64,000 bases of DNA from Sarcophilus harrisii (GCF_902635505.1 NC_045427.1:134835960-134899959), one strand, 5' to 3'; counted from the first letter of the stretch, positions 28,030 to 40,490 are shown. Numbers and translations: made by a program. Notes: generated from the sequence alone by a model not told the origin.

Positions 28030-28962
28030 TTTAATACTATTCATGAATCACCCATTCATGACTAATGCATTAGGTTCTGGGATATAGAAGAATGAAATAA
28101 TATCTGACCTTAGGACGTTTACACTATCTTTGGAGGACACACTATGTATACAGTTAAGTCCCAGATTGATATTTTGTGATCCAGAGAATGCTAACAGCTG
28201 GGTTCAGCAGAAAGGATTCTTATAGAGGAGAGCACCTAAGCTGAGTCTTGAAAGAAACCAGTGATTCTTCTAAGTGAAGCTGAGGGGAGTAGTTCCTTTA
28301 CTTGGGCAAAGGGATGGAGATAAAGGGGTATAATTGTATTGGGAGACAGCTAAGTAGATCTGTTTGCCTGGAAAGTAGAAGAATGAAAAGGGAGTAAGAT
28401 GAAATATGTCTGCAAAGGTAGGTAGGATCCAGGTAGTGGAGAGATTTAACGTTTATGAGGAAGACACTGTATTTTATTCTAGAACAAAAGATCTTAGCTT
28501 GTTTTTGCATCATAAATCCCATCTCATGTTTAAAATAAAAGGCACAAGGTAAAAGAACCTCATTATACCAAAATAAAAATATCATTTTCCTCTCCAAAAT
28601 CCATTATATCCCATATAAAATTATGGGCTCTTGTAGTCTGTGAATCCATGAAGATCCCCTATCCTAGAGACTATGTTGACAAGATTTTTGAGCAAAATGT
28701 CATGTTCAGACTTGTATCTTAGTAGTATTAATTTGGCAGCTAGCTCTGTGGAGGATGGCTTAGAGTGGTGAAGAATTGGAAGTGATGTGACCAATTAGGA
28801 GGCTATCACAACAATCCAGGCAAGAAGTAATGAAGGCCTTTGTTAAGGTGGTGACTGTGTAGAGAGGTGGTGACAGAGACAAGATGTCAATGGTAAGATA
28901 GCCAAGATTCTGCAACTGATTAGATATGGCAGATGAGGGGGAAAGGGATAATAATAACAGCT
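28030..28962 (+). repeat. old dispersed repeat copy
   Basis: 'taatttggcagctagctctgtgg', 'ggaggctatcacaacaatcc' and 'ctgattagatatggcagatg' follow the module order of the family at 2140-3120. It is ended by an L1 3' fragment at about 28965. Confidence 0.6.
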
Positions 28963-28964
28963 AG

Positions 28965-29100
28965 GACTTTTTTTTAAAAATAATAATAGCTTTTTATTTT
29001 TCAAAATACAAGCAAAGATAGTTTTCAACATTTACCCTTGCAAAACCTTGTGTTCCAAATTTTTCTCCCTCCCTCCCCTGCTTTTTCTTTCCCGAGACAA
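28965..29100 (-). repeat. L1 3' end, short, antisense
   Basis: A T-run followed by 'agctttttatttttcaaaat' and 'catttacccttgcaaaacc' is the reverse complement of the marsupial L1 3' terminus seen again at 41137, 47740, 57693 and 59671. Confidence 0.7.
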
Positions 29101-29204
29101 CAGATAGGATTTATGTAACATTTTCTATATATTCTCATTTGATCCTCACAACCACTTTGTGAAGAATATTCTTAATTCTAGTGCCTTCTTTTAGTTATTT
29201 CCTA

Positions 29205-29385
29205 TTTATCCTGCATATCTTGTTTGTTATTTATTTGTTGCTTTGTTTCACCCCTCCCTTAACCCACTAGACTGTAAGCTCTCTGAGGGCAGGAACTGAA
29301 TTTTGCCTCTTTTCCAACCCTGGTACTTAACACAGTTCCTGGCACATAGTAAGCACTCAATAAATGTTTATTGACAGATTCACTG
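29205..29385 (+). repeat. L2 3' end
   Basis: 'actagactgtaagctctctg', 'agggcaggaactgaattttg' and 'ggcacatagtaagcactcaa' then 'taaatgtttattgac' form a well-preserved L2 3' terminus, apparently set inside an antisense MIR. Confidence 0.75.
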
Positions 29386-29389
29386 CTAT

Positions 29390-29530
29390 TCTTTTCTTCA
29401 TTTTGCCACCGAGGAAGAAACTGAAGCAGAGAGAGGTTCCCAGGTCACATCTCTGATTTAGGATTCAAGTCTGATCAGTTTTTCTGACTCCATGTTCAAA
29501 ACTTCATCACTATATCACCTAGCTATCTCT
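29390..29530 (-). repeat. MIR/CORE SINE, antisense half
   Basis: 'gaggaagaaactgaagcag' and 'atcacctagctatctctc' are the reversed SINE core and head. The other half may be 29105-29200, split by the L2. Confidence 0.55.
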
Positions 29531-30289
29531 CAAAGATGACTAAGGTTGCCTGAGAGCCTGGAGAGAAGGGGTGCTCTGCCCTATATATAATATAATTGTA
29601 ACGCAAAGAGATCTAAGCTACAGGACAACTTGTGAACCATAGACTCAGGATTCCATAGGGTATATCTAAAAAAGGAAATGAAGCAAAAAAAGCAATGAAT
29701 TGTTGAGAGGGTAAGGTGGGGATAGTCGAGGATGAGAGTATGAAAGAAAAATGATTTTAAAATGATTTTACCATGACAGACAAGGATTCTGACTCTCAAG
29801 AACAACTAGAAATTTCCCCAAGGATAGGAAAGAGGAATGAGTTGATCTTATCTTTGAGGGATGGAGTAGTGGTAGCAGTGTTAACTTTTTTGACTATACA
29901 CTCAACACACAGTAGAACTACAATAGAACTCCGGTAAAGAGATCAAGAGGCTTGTAGCCATCTAATTAATAAATTCATGTCCTTTCCAACTCTACAATAC
30001 ATCTCTTGAATCTGTTGCTTCTTTTTAGAGCTTTTTTGGGGTATTGTGAATGGTTTGGTCTTTCCTAGTTCCTAACATAGTACCATCTTCCCACAATTCT
30101 CTTTACCTGTTTATTGACAATAATTTATCTGTGTGAAAATATTCAAAGTGCCAACAACACAGTTGTTGGCAAACACTTGACTTACTTGTCAATCAGAAAA
30201 TTGTGTTTCATCAAGGGCAATGCCAGTTTAGAATACAAACTCATTTATAAGCTCTTACAAAGAAGGATAATGGAAGAATGGACAAAATC

Positions 30290-30450
30290 ATTCATATTAC
30301 AACTAACATATATTTACATAATACATTTAAGATGGCAAAACACTTTATATATTATCTCATTTTATTGTCACAAAATTCTAGGAAGATAGGTGCTATTATT
30401 ATGCCCATTTTTAGAGATAAAATAGAGAGAAGCAGTATTGGGTAAAATCA
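30290..30450 (-). repeat. MIR fragment, antisense
   Basis: 'aaaacactttatatattatctc' and 'gctattattatgcccattttt' correspond to reversed MIR 3' sequence. Confidence 0.55.
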
Positions 30451-30919
30451 ATTTAAAGTAGAATTGGTGAGAAATCCAACTGAGTAGTCACCCCAAGGAC
30501 ATTTGAAGGTGAAAATGTAAGTACAGAAAGGGAAAATGGAAAATATCTACAAAGATTTCCATAGCAAACTTTTTTTTTTACCATCAAAGACAATAAATTC
30601 CATCATACTTGGATGCTAAAATCATAAATGACCCAAGATGTGGTATAGAAGAGGCAGCACCAGTACTAAAGAAAACAATGCAAAAGCAGCTGCATAAAAC
30701 TTAAGAGTACATGGAGGAAATTCATGCAGAAGGTCAGACAATTCTTTATTTGCCTCTCCAAGGAGAACCAATGAACTATATTTTCATTTAGCTATCACTT
30801 ATTTCTTTCTTCTCATTTCATTTACCATGAGAATGTCAACATTGAAAAAATTAATTTTCTTTGAATGTGTATCCTTAGTATATGGCACAGTGCATGACAG
30901 ATCTTCATGTATCACTGCC

Positions 30920-31400
30920 CTTTCTTTCCCCTCAATAAACCCTTGTGATCCCTGATTGCCTCCAGGATCAAATGCAAAATACTGTGTTTGGCATTCAAAG
31001 CCCTTCATAATCTAACCTCCTACCTTTCTGGTCTTATTCTTTATTCCTTGCCAGGCACACAGGCCTTCTGACTGTTCCACAAACAAAATACTCCAGGCTT
31101 CTTCTCTGACAATCTCCCATGTCTGGAACACTCTGACTTCAGATCTTTCTGGCTTCCTTTAAGTGTCCACTTTCTATAGGAAATCTGTCCCATCTCCTCT
31201 TAATTCCAGCATATTTCCTCTTGCTAGTTATCCCCTACTTATCTTATATATAGTTTGTTTTATATATATTTATATTGCATGTTGTCTTCCCCTTTAGATT
31301 GGAAGTCTTTTGACTCTTTTCATAAATTCCCAGAGCTTAGCATAGTGCCTACCACATAATAAGTGCTTAATAAATGTGTATTTATTGATCAAAGTACTTA
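30920..31400 (+). repeat. L2 3' part
   Basis: Contains 'tgcctccaggatcaaatgc', 'ggcattcaaagcccttcat', 'gaacactctgacttcagatc' and the terminal 'cataataagtgcttaataaa'. A plus-strand L2 of about 480 bases. Confidence 0.75.
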
Positions 31401-31789
31401 ATAAAGGCTTGTTATTTAATTATTATCTCCTCATTAGTCACTGGACAAGGAATCCATATAGAGCATCAACAATTAAATTAAACTTCCCCTTTTCCCCCTC
31501 TTAGCATTAACCTCAGAAAGCATACTCTTATCTGTCACTTGAACCATATTCACAGCCTTTTCACCTGGGGAGCACCAGTTGGAAAAGACACTGGGCTTGC
31601 AAAGCTTTTGAGAATTCATTCAATGTCAGCTCCACATTATGGTAAAACATTGGAGTAAGAGTTTGTTGATTACCATGTAGTAATGAGGATCCATTTGAGA
31701 TTAGATAACAAATCTGTAGTGGACCCAGCATTCAACCAGCAGCATAAGAAAAGGATTAGAGAAAAATAGATGGAGAGCAGAGATGATGA

Positions 31790-32030
31790 TAATGATATCC
31801 ATGATAATAATAACCAATGTTTTGTAGAGTACTTTAAACTTTACATACATTATTTCATTTGATACTCAAAATAGCCCTATGAGGTAACTGTTCTTATTAG
31901 ACCCATCTTAAGGGAAAAAAATTAAAGTTGTGAGGTTACATGACTTGGGCAAGGTCACAAAGTTAGCAAGTGTTTAAGACAGGATTCTCAGGTCTTCCTG
32001 ATTTCAAATCTCTATGACATATCACGTAGA
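31790..32030 (-). repeat. MIR SINE, antisense
   Basis: 'actttacatacattatttc', 'cctatgaggtaactgttc' and 'gggcaaggtcacaaagttag' are in reversed MIR order. Confidence 0.65.
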
Positions 32031-32034
32031 TGTG

Positions 32035-32175
32035 ATGGGAACATCCTAACCATCACTTGACTCTGGACTATTATAACAGCCTGCTGGTTGGTCTCCCTGC
32101 TATATACATCTCTCCTTACTCCAGGCCATTCTCCAAAGTGATTTTCCTAAAGTACTGGTCTGATTTTGTCATCCC
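32035..32175 (+). repeat. L2 fragment
   Basis: 'ttgactctggactattataac', 'agcctgctggttggtctccc' and 'caggccattctccaaagtg' are a typical L2 segment, plus strand. Confidence 0.65.
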
Positions 32176-32339
32176 TCTTTTTGTAAATTCCAATAAGAGA
32201 AAAAAAATTCAACAAGAGCAATTAATACATCAAAAAAAAATTTAACACATATAAAAGTTATGCATTAATGAATATAAAGTTTCATGCCCATGGACCCCAA
32301 CCTCTTCAGAGGAACAGGGAGAAGCATCTTTTCATATCT

Positions 32340-33099
32340 CTTTTTTGGAGTCAAGATTTTTTTTTTATCATTTTATAACATTCATTTTGTATTGTTTTCT
32401 AGTTGTTTTTTCCATTTACATTGTAGTTATTATATTCTATTTTTTCCCATCTCAGCTTACTTCACTTTGTATCAGTTCATATAAAGTTAATGTTAAGATT
32501 TTCCTATATTCATTATGTTTCTTGTTTATTATAACAAAGAACTATACCATTAATTGAATGTTTCACCATTTGTTAGTCATTCCTCAATCAATGAGCATCA
32601 ACTGTTTTCAATTCTTCACTACCACAAAAAAAAATGCTGCTTTAAATATTTTGATGTATTTGAAACCTTCCTTTTGATCTTCTTGGGAATATTTGTTTAA
32701 CTGTGGAATCTTTAGGTCAGAGGTAGGGACATTTTAGCTACTCTATTTGAATAATTCCAAATTGCTTTCCAAAAATTTTTTAAAACAAGATCATAACTCT
32801 ACCAAAAATACTTTAGTGGGTCTTTTATAACCTCTCCATCATTTAACTATTCTCATTTTTTATTATCTTTGTCAATTCACTGGGTCATGAGGTGAAATCA
32901 ATAATGTTTTGATTCATTTGTTTTAGTAGTGGTAATTCAAAATATTCTTTCCTAAGGTTCTTATGCAGTTATTCTTTTTAGAACTACTTGCTCACATTCT
33001 TTGACCACTTATCTACTGAAGAATGGCTTTTTGTCTTATATATTCTGTTACTTGTCTAGTTAACTTGCATAACAAAGACTTATCAAAGATATTTGAACT

Positions 33100-33151
<52 letters not shown>

Positions 33152-33480
33152 CTCTCTCTCTTTCTCACACACACATACACACACACACACACACATCTGA
33201 TTACTTCCCTTCTTAGCTTGGATGCGTTAATTTTGTTTGTGCAAAAGTTTTTCAATTTCATGTCACAGTTATTTTATCTTTTTAAATTGACTATATCCTG
33301 TGTTTGGTTAAGAATTTATTTACTACCTATAGCTGCCCATCTTCTAATTTTTATGGAATAATCTTTAATTTTTATATTATACATTTTTAATTTATTATGG
33401 AATATGGCATATGATATTGGTCTGAGCCTAATCTCTGCCAGCCTGCTTCTAGTTTTCCCAGTTTTTATTTAATTCTTTCA
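32340..33480 (-). repeat. old L1 3' region, antisense
   Basis: 'tcaatgagcatcaactgtt', 'ccacaaaaaaaaatgctgc' and 'ttgaccacttatctactgaag' match, in reverse complement, the last kilobase of marsupial L1. Strongly diverged. It is interrupted by a TC/CA microsatellite at about 33104-33196. Confidence 0.65.
33104..33196 (+). repeat. (TC)n(CA)n microsatellite
   Basis: TC units with a few interruptions pass into CA units near 33165. Confidence 0.9.
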
Positions 33481-33532
33481 TTGTTTTGACAAACATTATT
33501 TTTCCTGCCACTGCCACTTCTCTATTAAACAA

Positions 33533-33890
33533 CAAAAAAAAAAAAAAAGAAAAAGAAAATCTTAATTAAAAATAAGTATATTTCACTAAACAAATTTCCA
33601 TATTGTCCTTGTCCAATAATGTATGTCTCATTTTGTATTTGAAGTTTTGCATCTCTTGTCATGAAGTAGTTAGTTACATATATAATCTTCAGTTCTCTAC
33701 ACTCATGGTTTATCATTACACTTATCAGAGTTCTTAAATCTTTATAATATGCTTGTCATTATGTAAATTGTTCTCCTAATTCTGTTCACTTCCCTCTATC
33801 AGTTCTCTCTGAAAATATCTACTTAGAAATTTCTTATGGCACAATAGAATTCCGTTGCATTCACATGCCATAATTTTATGTACTCCCCAG
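33533..33890 (-). repeat. L1 3' UTR fragment, antisense
   Basis: 'aatgtatgtctcattttg', 'tttatcattacacttatcag' and 'gttctcctaattctgttcac' are antisense marsupial L1 3' sequence of a different subfamily. Confidence 0.6.
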
Positions 33891-34027
33891 TAAGTGGAAA
33901 CCCCCTATAGTTTGAGGCTATTACTTAAAGAGCTGCTATGTGTATGTGTATGTGTATGTGTATTACATATGGTTCCTTTTCCTCTCTTTTATTTCTTTCA
34001 AGAAATGTATTTATTAAGAGCTTACTA

Positions 34028-34275
34028 TAAGTCAGAACAGCTAAGTAGGACAGTGGGTAGGGCACCAGTTCATCTCATCTTTCTGAGTTCAAATCCAGCC
34101 TCAGTCATTCACTAGCTGTGTGATGCTGAGCAAGTCACTTAACCCAAATTGCCTCAGTTCCTCATCTATAAAATGAGCTGGAAAAGGAAATGGAAAACCA
34201 CTCCCTTCTTTGCCAAGAAAACCTTTAATCACGTCACAAAGAATCAGACACAAAATGATGGAACTATAAGGTGTG
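34028..34275 (+). repeat. marsupial long-tailed CORE SINE
   Basis: The tRNA-like head 'cagctaagtaggacagtggg' and 'gagttcaaatccagcctcag' precede the core 'gagcaagtcacttaaccc'. The tail contains 'ggaaaaggaaatggaaaacc' and 'ctttgccaagaaaac', a tail I associate with marsupial SINEs. Confidence 0.8.
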
Positions 34276-34499
34276 TCAGATACTCTGCTAAACATTGCAG
34301 ACACACACACACACACACCAGACAAAAGCAGTTCCTGCTCTCAAGTTCACATTCTAATGGGGGCAAACAGCCATGTACAAAACATACACAGAGCAATAAA
34401 TACTCCAGGTATTGTCTGCCCATCTCAGCTGTTCTCGTTTCGCTTTTCTCCCTTCTCATTCTGTACTCTGGAGTAAAACAGCTCTGCTGTTAAATCTTT

Positions 34500-34640
34500 T
34501 GTCCTGTTCTATTCAGTCATTTTCAGCTGTGTCTGACTTTGTGACTCCATTTGGGGTTTTCTTGGCAAAGATACTGCAGTGGTTTTCCATTTCCTTCTCC
34601 AGTTCATTTTACAGATGAGAAAACTGAGGTAAACCCTTAT
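34500..34640 (-). repeat. marsupial CORE SINE tail, antisense
   Basis: 'ttttcttggcaaagatactg' and 'cattttacagatgagaaaac' are the reverse of the tail at 34170-34230. Confidence 0.75.
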
Positions 34641-34814
34641 TCTACCAATGCTTTATTCCTTGCCAAACCCCCACCCTACATCATTCCCACCATCTGTCTC
34701 CTCCATTCCTCCTTGTACTGAAGAGAAAATCATGCAAGAGAGCTAAACAGGCTCACAGTAAACTTATCTAGTCTAGGGCCTTCAACTGGATCTTTTTTTG
34801 ACTCTTCCCTAAGT

Positions 34815-35090
34815 GATTCTCTCTGGGCCACTAGGAGGTGCCATGGCGTGTACAGTGCTGGGCTTGGAAGAAAGAAGGCCGATCTTCCCAAGTTCAAATC
34901 CAGCCTCAGATACTTACTAGCACTGGCAACTCTGGGCAAGTCATTTAACCCTGCTCATCTCAGTTTCCTCATCTACAAAATGAGCTGAAGAGGGAAATGG
35001 CAAATCCCTCTGGTGTCTTTGCCAAGAAAACTCCAAACAGGTCACGAAGAGCAGACTGGACTGAAAGGATTCCACAACTGATTGATTCCA
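34815..35090 (+). repeat. marsupial long-tailed CORE SINE
   Basis: 'gggccactaggaggtgccatg', 'caagttcaaatccagcctc', 'gggcaagtcatttaaccc' and 'ctttgccaagaaaactcc' occur in order, a nearly complete copy. Confidence 0.8.
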
Positions 35091-35609
35091 TCTTCTGCTT
35101 CTCTTTGGAGGTTATTCTAGTCCTTCCCTATTTTCTTTAAGTCACTCATGCCTTCTAACTGTACATATGCTAGAATCTCTTTTACACCCACTTTTCTTTT
35201 CTCTGCCCACTTGATAATTTTATCAATTCATGTAGGAATTTCCAATCCTAGATCTTCTGAGCTCGTCATTCCATTTCCAGATGTCTATTAACACTTCAAA
35301 TTGAATATACTCAGCTCTCTTGTGAACTTCTCAGTTTCTGTCAAGATCCTCACTATCCTTCCAATTACCTGGTTCATAACTTCACTATCATTCAAGCCTT
35401 CTCACTCTTCCTTATCTCATGTAGCCAAATTTAGCTATTTGTGTCTCTACAACAGCTCTCAAAGCTGTTCTCTCTATACATACAACCTTAATTCAGGTCT
35501 TTACCATCTTTCAAAGCAGCTGTCAAGACAGGTAGATGAAGAACAGAGAGAGCAGATCCTGGAAACCCCCCCCCCCAAAAAAAAAACATTCTTTAGGAAG
35601 AAATTGGTT

Positions 35610-35720
35610 AACCAACCAATCAACATTTATCAAGTACTTACTATGTGCTAAGCATTGGGTTAGGCACTGGAGATACAAAGACAAAAAATTTATGGTCCCT
35701 ACCCTCAGATATAAGATGAC
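35610..35720 (+). repeat. old dispersed repeat, opening module
   Basis: 'atcaacatttatcaagtacttac', 'tatgtgctaagcattggg' and 'tatggtccctaccctcag' match the 5' module of the family at 2140-3120. Confidence 0.6.
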
Positions 35721-36099
35721 CAGCAATTAAAAAATGATTAAATAAAATTTGATACATTAATGTAAGGGAATATCATTGCCCTACCAAAAAAATGAATATA
35801 AATCCAGAAAAGCATGGAAATATTTACATGAACTAGTACAAAGTGAAGTAAGTAGAACCAGGGAAACAATACAAATAATAATGTATAGTATATTATGTAA
35901 ATAGAAAGACAAAACCACACGAAATAATCAAATCTCAATATTGCAAAATTGTATGGACAAACTCTTTTGTAGTGGTGGAAGTCCACAAATATGAAACACT
36001 GTGCATAATAACATCAGGGCTTTTTTATTGATTCGTTTTGCTGCTATTTTTTCTTCTTCCTCTTTAAAAAAATCTTTGCTATAAGGGGTAACTTTTTTT

Positions 36100-36720
36100 G
36101 TAGGTCAAGAGCGAGAGATATAAGGGGAAATGTAAGCAATGGAAAAACAAAAGATATCAAGAGAATTTTTTTTTCCAAGATCATTGGTAATTTTGGAGAG
36201 AACAGTTTTCAGCTAAGTGAAGAGATAGACTGCAGACAGCTAAAAAGTGAGTGAGGGGGAGGAAATGGAGGCAAGTTTTTTCTAGGAGCTTGGCTGTGAA
36301 AGAAGGAAGGATGTAGATGATAGCTCTAGGTGAGGGTGGCAGCTAGTGACAGTTTTTTCAGGGTGAGGGAGATTTAAGCAGCAGGGAAGGAGCTCTAGAT
36401 AGCAGAATTTTAATATGAGAAAGAAAAGAAATGACTGTGGAGGTGATCTTCTAGAGAAAACTAAAGGGGATGGGATCCAAGGTCCATGGAGAGAGGTTGG
36501 CCTTGCCAAAGTAAAGAGGTTGACCTCTTCACTGGATTAAAGACTGGATTAAAGAAGGAAAGAGAAAAGATGTCATCAAGGGGAGGTGTAAATTGAGGAG
36601 AAGGCGCTCACAATGAAGGGGTTCTATTTTCTCAATGAAATATAAGGGGAAGTCTTCAGCTATCAGAGTGAAGAAGGATGAAGCATGGAATGAGTAGAGA
36701 AGAGAAGCTAAAGACAAAAA
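36100..36720 (+). repeat. old purine-rich repeat, later module
   Basis: A purine-rich stretch with 'gagagaacagttttcagc' and 'aaagagaaaagatgtcatc' resembling the inner part of the same family. Assignment is weak. Confidence 0.35.
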
Positions 36721-36879
36721 GATATAAACCTAATAATGCTTGACAACTGATAGGATTTGGAATACTATAATAGAACTATAATAAAACATGAAGTCACATT
36801 CATCAAAGTCATTTGTCACTATTATGAAGGATGTCCAGTGAAAAGTCTAAATTGGAAAAGGGATACCCTTTTATTTATA

Positions 36880-37015
36880 AACAATCAGGGTTAGATAATT
36901 TGCCCAGGGTCACATAGCTAGTAAATGTCTGAGACTAGATTTGAACTCAGATTCTCCTGACTCTAGGACTAGTGCTCTATCCACTGTGCCATCTAGTTAC
37001 CTTGGGTATACCCTT
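36880..37015 (-). repeat. MIR/CORE SINE, antisense
   Basis: 'ttgcccagggtcacatagc', 'agatttgaactcagattctc' and 'ccactgtgccatctagttac' are the reversed SINE core and head. Confidence 0.75.
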
Positions 37016-37599
37016 TAGATAGCAAGATTCTCTGGGCCCTCTGATTCTAGAATGTCATCGTGCCAACTGCACCAAGCCCCAATATGATACATAAAATCCT
37101 AAATGACATCTGTAATTACAAGATTTTAACCTAATTAATTATGTAGTAAAAACTAAATATAGTATATATATGATTCCTGAGTATATGAACAATAATCCAA
37201 GCCCAGAATTGAACAGAATACCTTATGTCCTTGAGAAATTGCATAATTTTTTTTGTAACCTGTGACCCAGGGAGCCCTCTCCTATTGAGGGCTCTACTCA
37301 GAGCCCAAACGGATTTGAATTCAATCTAGGAATGTCTGACTCCCAAAAAATGGAGCTCAGGCTTTCTCTTGCTCTCATAGGAGACTGACTCGAAGAGAAT
37401 CTCCAAAACAAAGCTTATCTATGATAGCACATGTCTAGGTTCTTCTCCAAAATGGGTGCAGTATAGACATGGCATTTTCCCCTTGCTTTCTAGGCTAACT
37501 CTGCTCCTATACTGGCAGATCTGGGGTTCCAAAGCTAGGGCAACAGTCATGCTGCTATAATTCAATATATTCTGCTGTCAAGATTCTAGTTATAATACT

Positions 37600-39150
37600 G
37601 AGAAGAGGTGGGGTGGGAGATACATTCTTCTTGCTCACCATTGCTCCTGCTAACGTGGTTCCCATTTATGCAAGATGAATCCAAGATACCATCAATTCTT
37701 TAACATAAAATAGCTTCTATAAACAATAAATGTAAAGCAAGAATAATTATTCCTCTGGAGGCAAAAGCAGGAATAATCATAACACTCCACAGAAGACAAA
37801 GGTAGGAATAATCATATCATAACACTCTTCCACCCATACACCTGGGTTGTACTCTCCCACCAATACATACCATGCTCATGAGGGAGAGAGTATATACATA
37901 TGCACCTATAGGAACTTAGCATCAGACACATGAATGAGGAAACCCTTGTCCCTCAGAGCAGCTCACAACTCTTGTCTGCAGGCCTTGATGTTATTGGTCC
38001 TTTCAGGAAAAATCTATACCATGGGAAGCTCTTTAGTAGCTCTCTTTCAGGACCTCCCCACTCTCCTTTGGTACAAAGTTATCTCTTTTGTTCTTGAGCC
38101 CATGAAACAGTGACAAGCTCTTTTTTCTCCCAGAAACCAACAAAAGGATACTAGGAAAAAGTGTTAATGCTTTCAATGACAAGCATTTCCCTTAAGCTAG
38201 GGAACTGGCAAGCTTCTCCTATAAGATCTGCAAATAGCAGGGGATTCGGCTTTGTCCAATCAGCTCTAAGCCTCTTCTCACAGCAAAGCACGGCTGAGAG
38301 CAATGCCTATCTCCCCCCCCCCCCCATTTCTCCCTCTTAAGCCAAGGGCAGAAGAGGGCAACAGAGACATTCCTGAGAGGTTTCCCCTCTCTCCGCTGCT
38401 TATGACACTTACAGAAGCAATAAGCTCAATAGCTCTTCACTCAGTGGCAAGATTCATCTCTTATCCAATGAGCTTGCAGCAGCAGCTCTAGCTTTCCTCC
38501 AAATTAATCAACAAAACAGAGCCTCTCTTCCAATCAGAAGATACCCAGCAAAGCAGCAGAAGGGTGAGCTGGCTCAGCTGGAGTCCTATAGCCTCTCCTC
38601 AAAGCTTGTCCTCCTGCTGGCTTCTCTACAGCCTTAAATGCCTCAAATGAGAACCTCTGGGTGGTCACTGACTCATCGCTGCCTTATAAGACAAAACTCA
38701 AGAAATCCTCCATTTTTTTCTGCTATGAATCCAACATTCCTCCAGTAATCTCTCCAGAGTTACCAGAGAATGACTTGATTGAAATGTTGTCAGTTACAAA
38801 CTCTGAAGCTCTAAAAACAATCACATGCAAACGAGCTGATGAATCCCACTATCCTGCAGCCATTATTTCCTCAATCTCTGCTTAGCCTTTAAACAGCTCT
38901 CTTCAGGACATTCATCTGAGGGACAGTTCCCTGGTTCTCAGAACAGTCTGTTTCTTTTCTCCCCGATTAGTCTGGGGTGGGGGTGGGGGTGGGGGCAGAC
39001 TGTTTTATTTTCATCGGTTTTCCTTACATAAATGTTCTTGTTCTACCAAAGAGGCAGTACCTTGCATGGACTAAGGGTCCTTGTTAGAAAATAGACTCAA
39101 TTCACAATATAAATATCAGGTATGAGGTAGCAGTCTATTTTCTCAACCAC
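37600..39150. other. unclassified sequence with CCAAT cluster and short tandem units
   Basis: About 1.5 kb that is neither a recognised SINE nor LINE. It contains three CCAAT-type boxes (TCCAAT at 38259, 38464 and 38531 approximately), a C14 run near 38311, a short tandem (37725-37835) and a G-rich hairpin-like motif (38969-39001). It has no long reading frame. It could be an old LTR or DNA-element remnant; I cannot name it. Confidence 0.3.
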
Positions 39151-39199
39151 AGAAAATTCTTAAGACACAGAGAAGTTCATAAACACAAATTAACAGAGG

Positions 39200-39415
39200 T
39201 CTGACTCTTGGGATTTTCTTGGCAAAGATACTAGAATGTCTGCCATTTCCTTCTTCAGCTCATTTTACAGATGAAGAAATATAGGCAGAGTTAAGTGACT
39301 TAACCAGGGTCACACAGCTAGTAAGTGTCTTAAGGCTGGATTTGAGCTTGGGAAGAGACATCTTTTTGGCTCCAAGATGGGTCCTTTATCTACTTGGCCA
39401 ATTAATTGCCCAAGG
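39200..39415 (-). repeat. marsupial CORE SINE, antisense
   Basis: 'gggattttcttggcaaagat', 'cattttacagatgaagaaat' and 'agggtcacacagctagtaag' show a reversed long-tailed SINE. Confidence 0.8.
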
Positions 39416-40334
39416 AAATAACAAATATAGAAACAAAAAAAAAAAGTCATAAAATATACTATGTCAAGAGGTAAAAACCAACTTCATTGTGCTTCTGCAA
39501 AAATTCAGGACTATCATTTCCCCATTCACCTCACATCTGCATTATCCAAGGAATTTACAAAGTTCAGATTCTCCTGGCAGTCAGGCTTGGTTCTTGAATA
39601 TCACAGATTTTAGGGTCATCTCTCTAGGCTGGAAATCTCCATTATTCAGAACTGCTCTTCACTGGCCTGTGGTCAAGGAGGGAAACAAATGCAGCAGAAT
39701 GGCCTGAGACTCAGGCTTATGTGGGCAAGCATATGTTCTCCTTGCCCTGTATTTTCCCACTGCCACTGGGGAGGAGAAAGATAAATCTCCATCTTCCCTT
39801 TGCTGAATTCCAAGGGATAGAACACATTAGACACATCCAAAATAGGGATGTGATTTTTCTCCCCAGTTTTTTTTTTAATGTAGTCCACAGATGGGGCAGA
39901 AATTTTTAATTCATCTTCGACACAGTTCACTAGTTACAGAGACCATTAAGGTGTCTTTGCATCATTTTAATATGGTCCATGTTCTTCAACAAAGGACCAG
40001 AGGACATACCCATCTTCTGGCCCTCACCCAGGAAATCAGAGGTTCTGCTAACCTCTTCATGCTATAATCCAACAATCCTAAATTTTTCACTGAAGTAAAG
40101 GTTCATCTTTTTATCACCAATATTCTTCCAGTAATGCCATATGGTTATGACTCATGGAAAATTACAAGCCTTTATAAAATTGAAGCTGGGGATCACCCAA
40201 AGGGTAATGGAAAAGCATATGGTGGATGTGAGCAAGCTGTAACATTACAAATAAAGAGTCATGTATAACAAACTAGGGCAAAAGAAACATTATCAGAGAA
40301 AGGTATGACCATGAAAAAGATGGGCCAGTCATAG

Positions 40335-40490
40335 AACAAGGTAGGTGGTACAAAATGGATAGAGTGCTAGACTTGAAGTCAGAAAGATGAGTTCAGATCC
40401 AGCTTCAGACACTTCTTAGCTCTCTGACTTTGGGCAAGTGACATAATCTCTGTCTCCCTTGATTTCCTCATCTGTACATGGGGGTGATAG
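40335..40490 (+). repeat. MIR/CORE SINE
   Basis: 'aaaatggatagagtgctag', 'gagttcagatccagcttcag' and 'gggcaagtgacataatctc' are in SINE order, plus strand. Confidence 0.75.

Noticed and set aside
34028-34110. tRNA-like head of a SINE considered as a tRNA gene
   Set aside because: Box B-like 'gttcaaatcc' is present, but the sequence continues into a SINE core and tail and does not close a tRNA cloverleaf.
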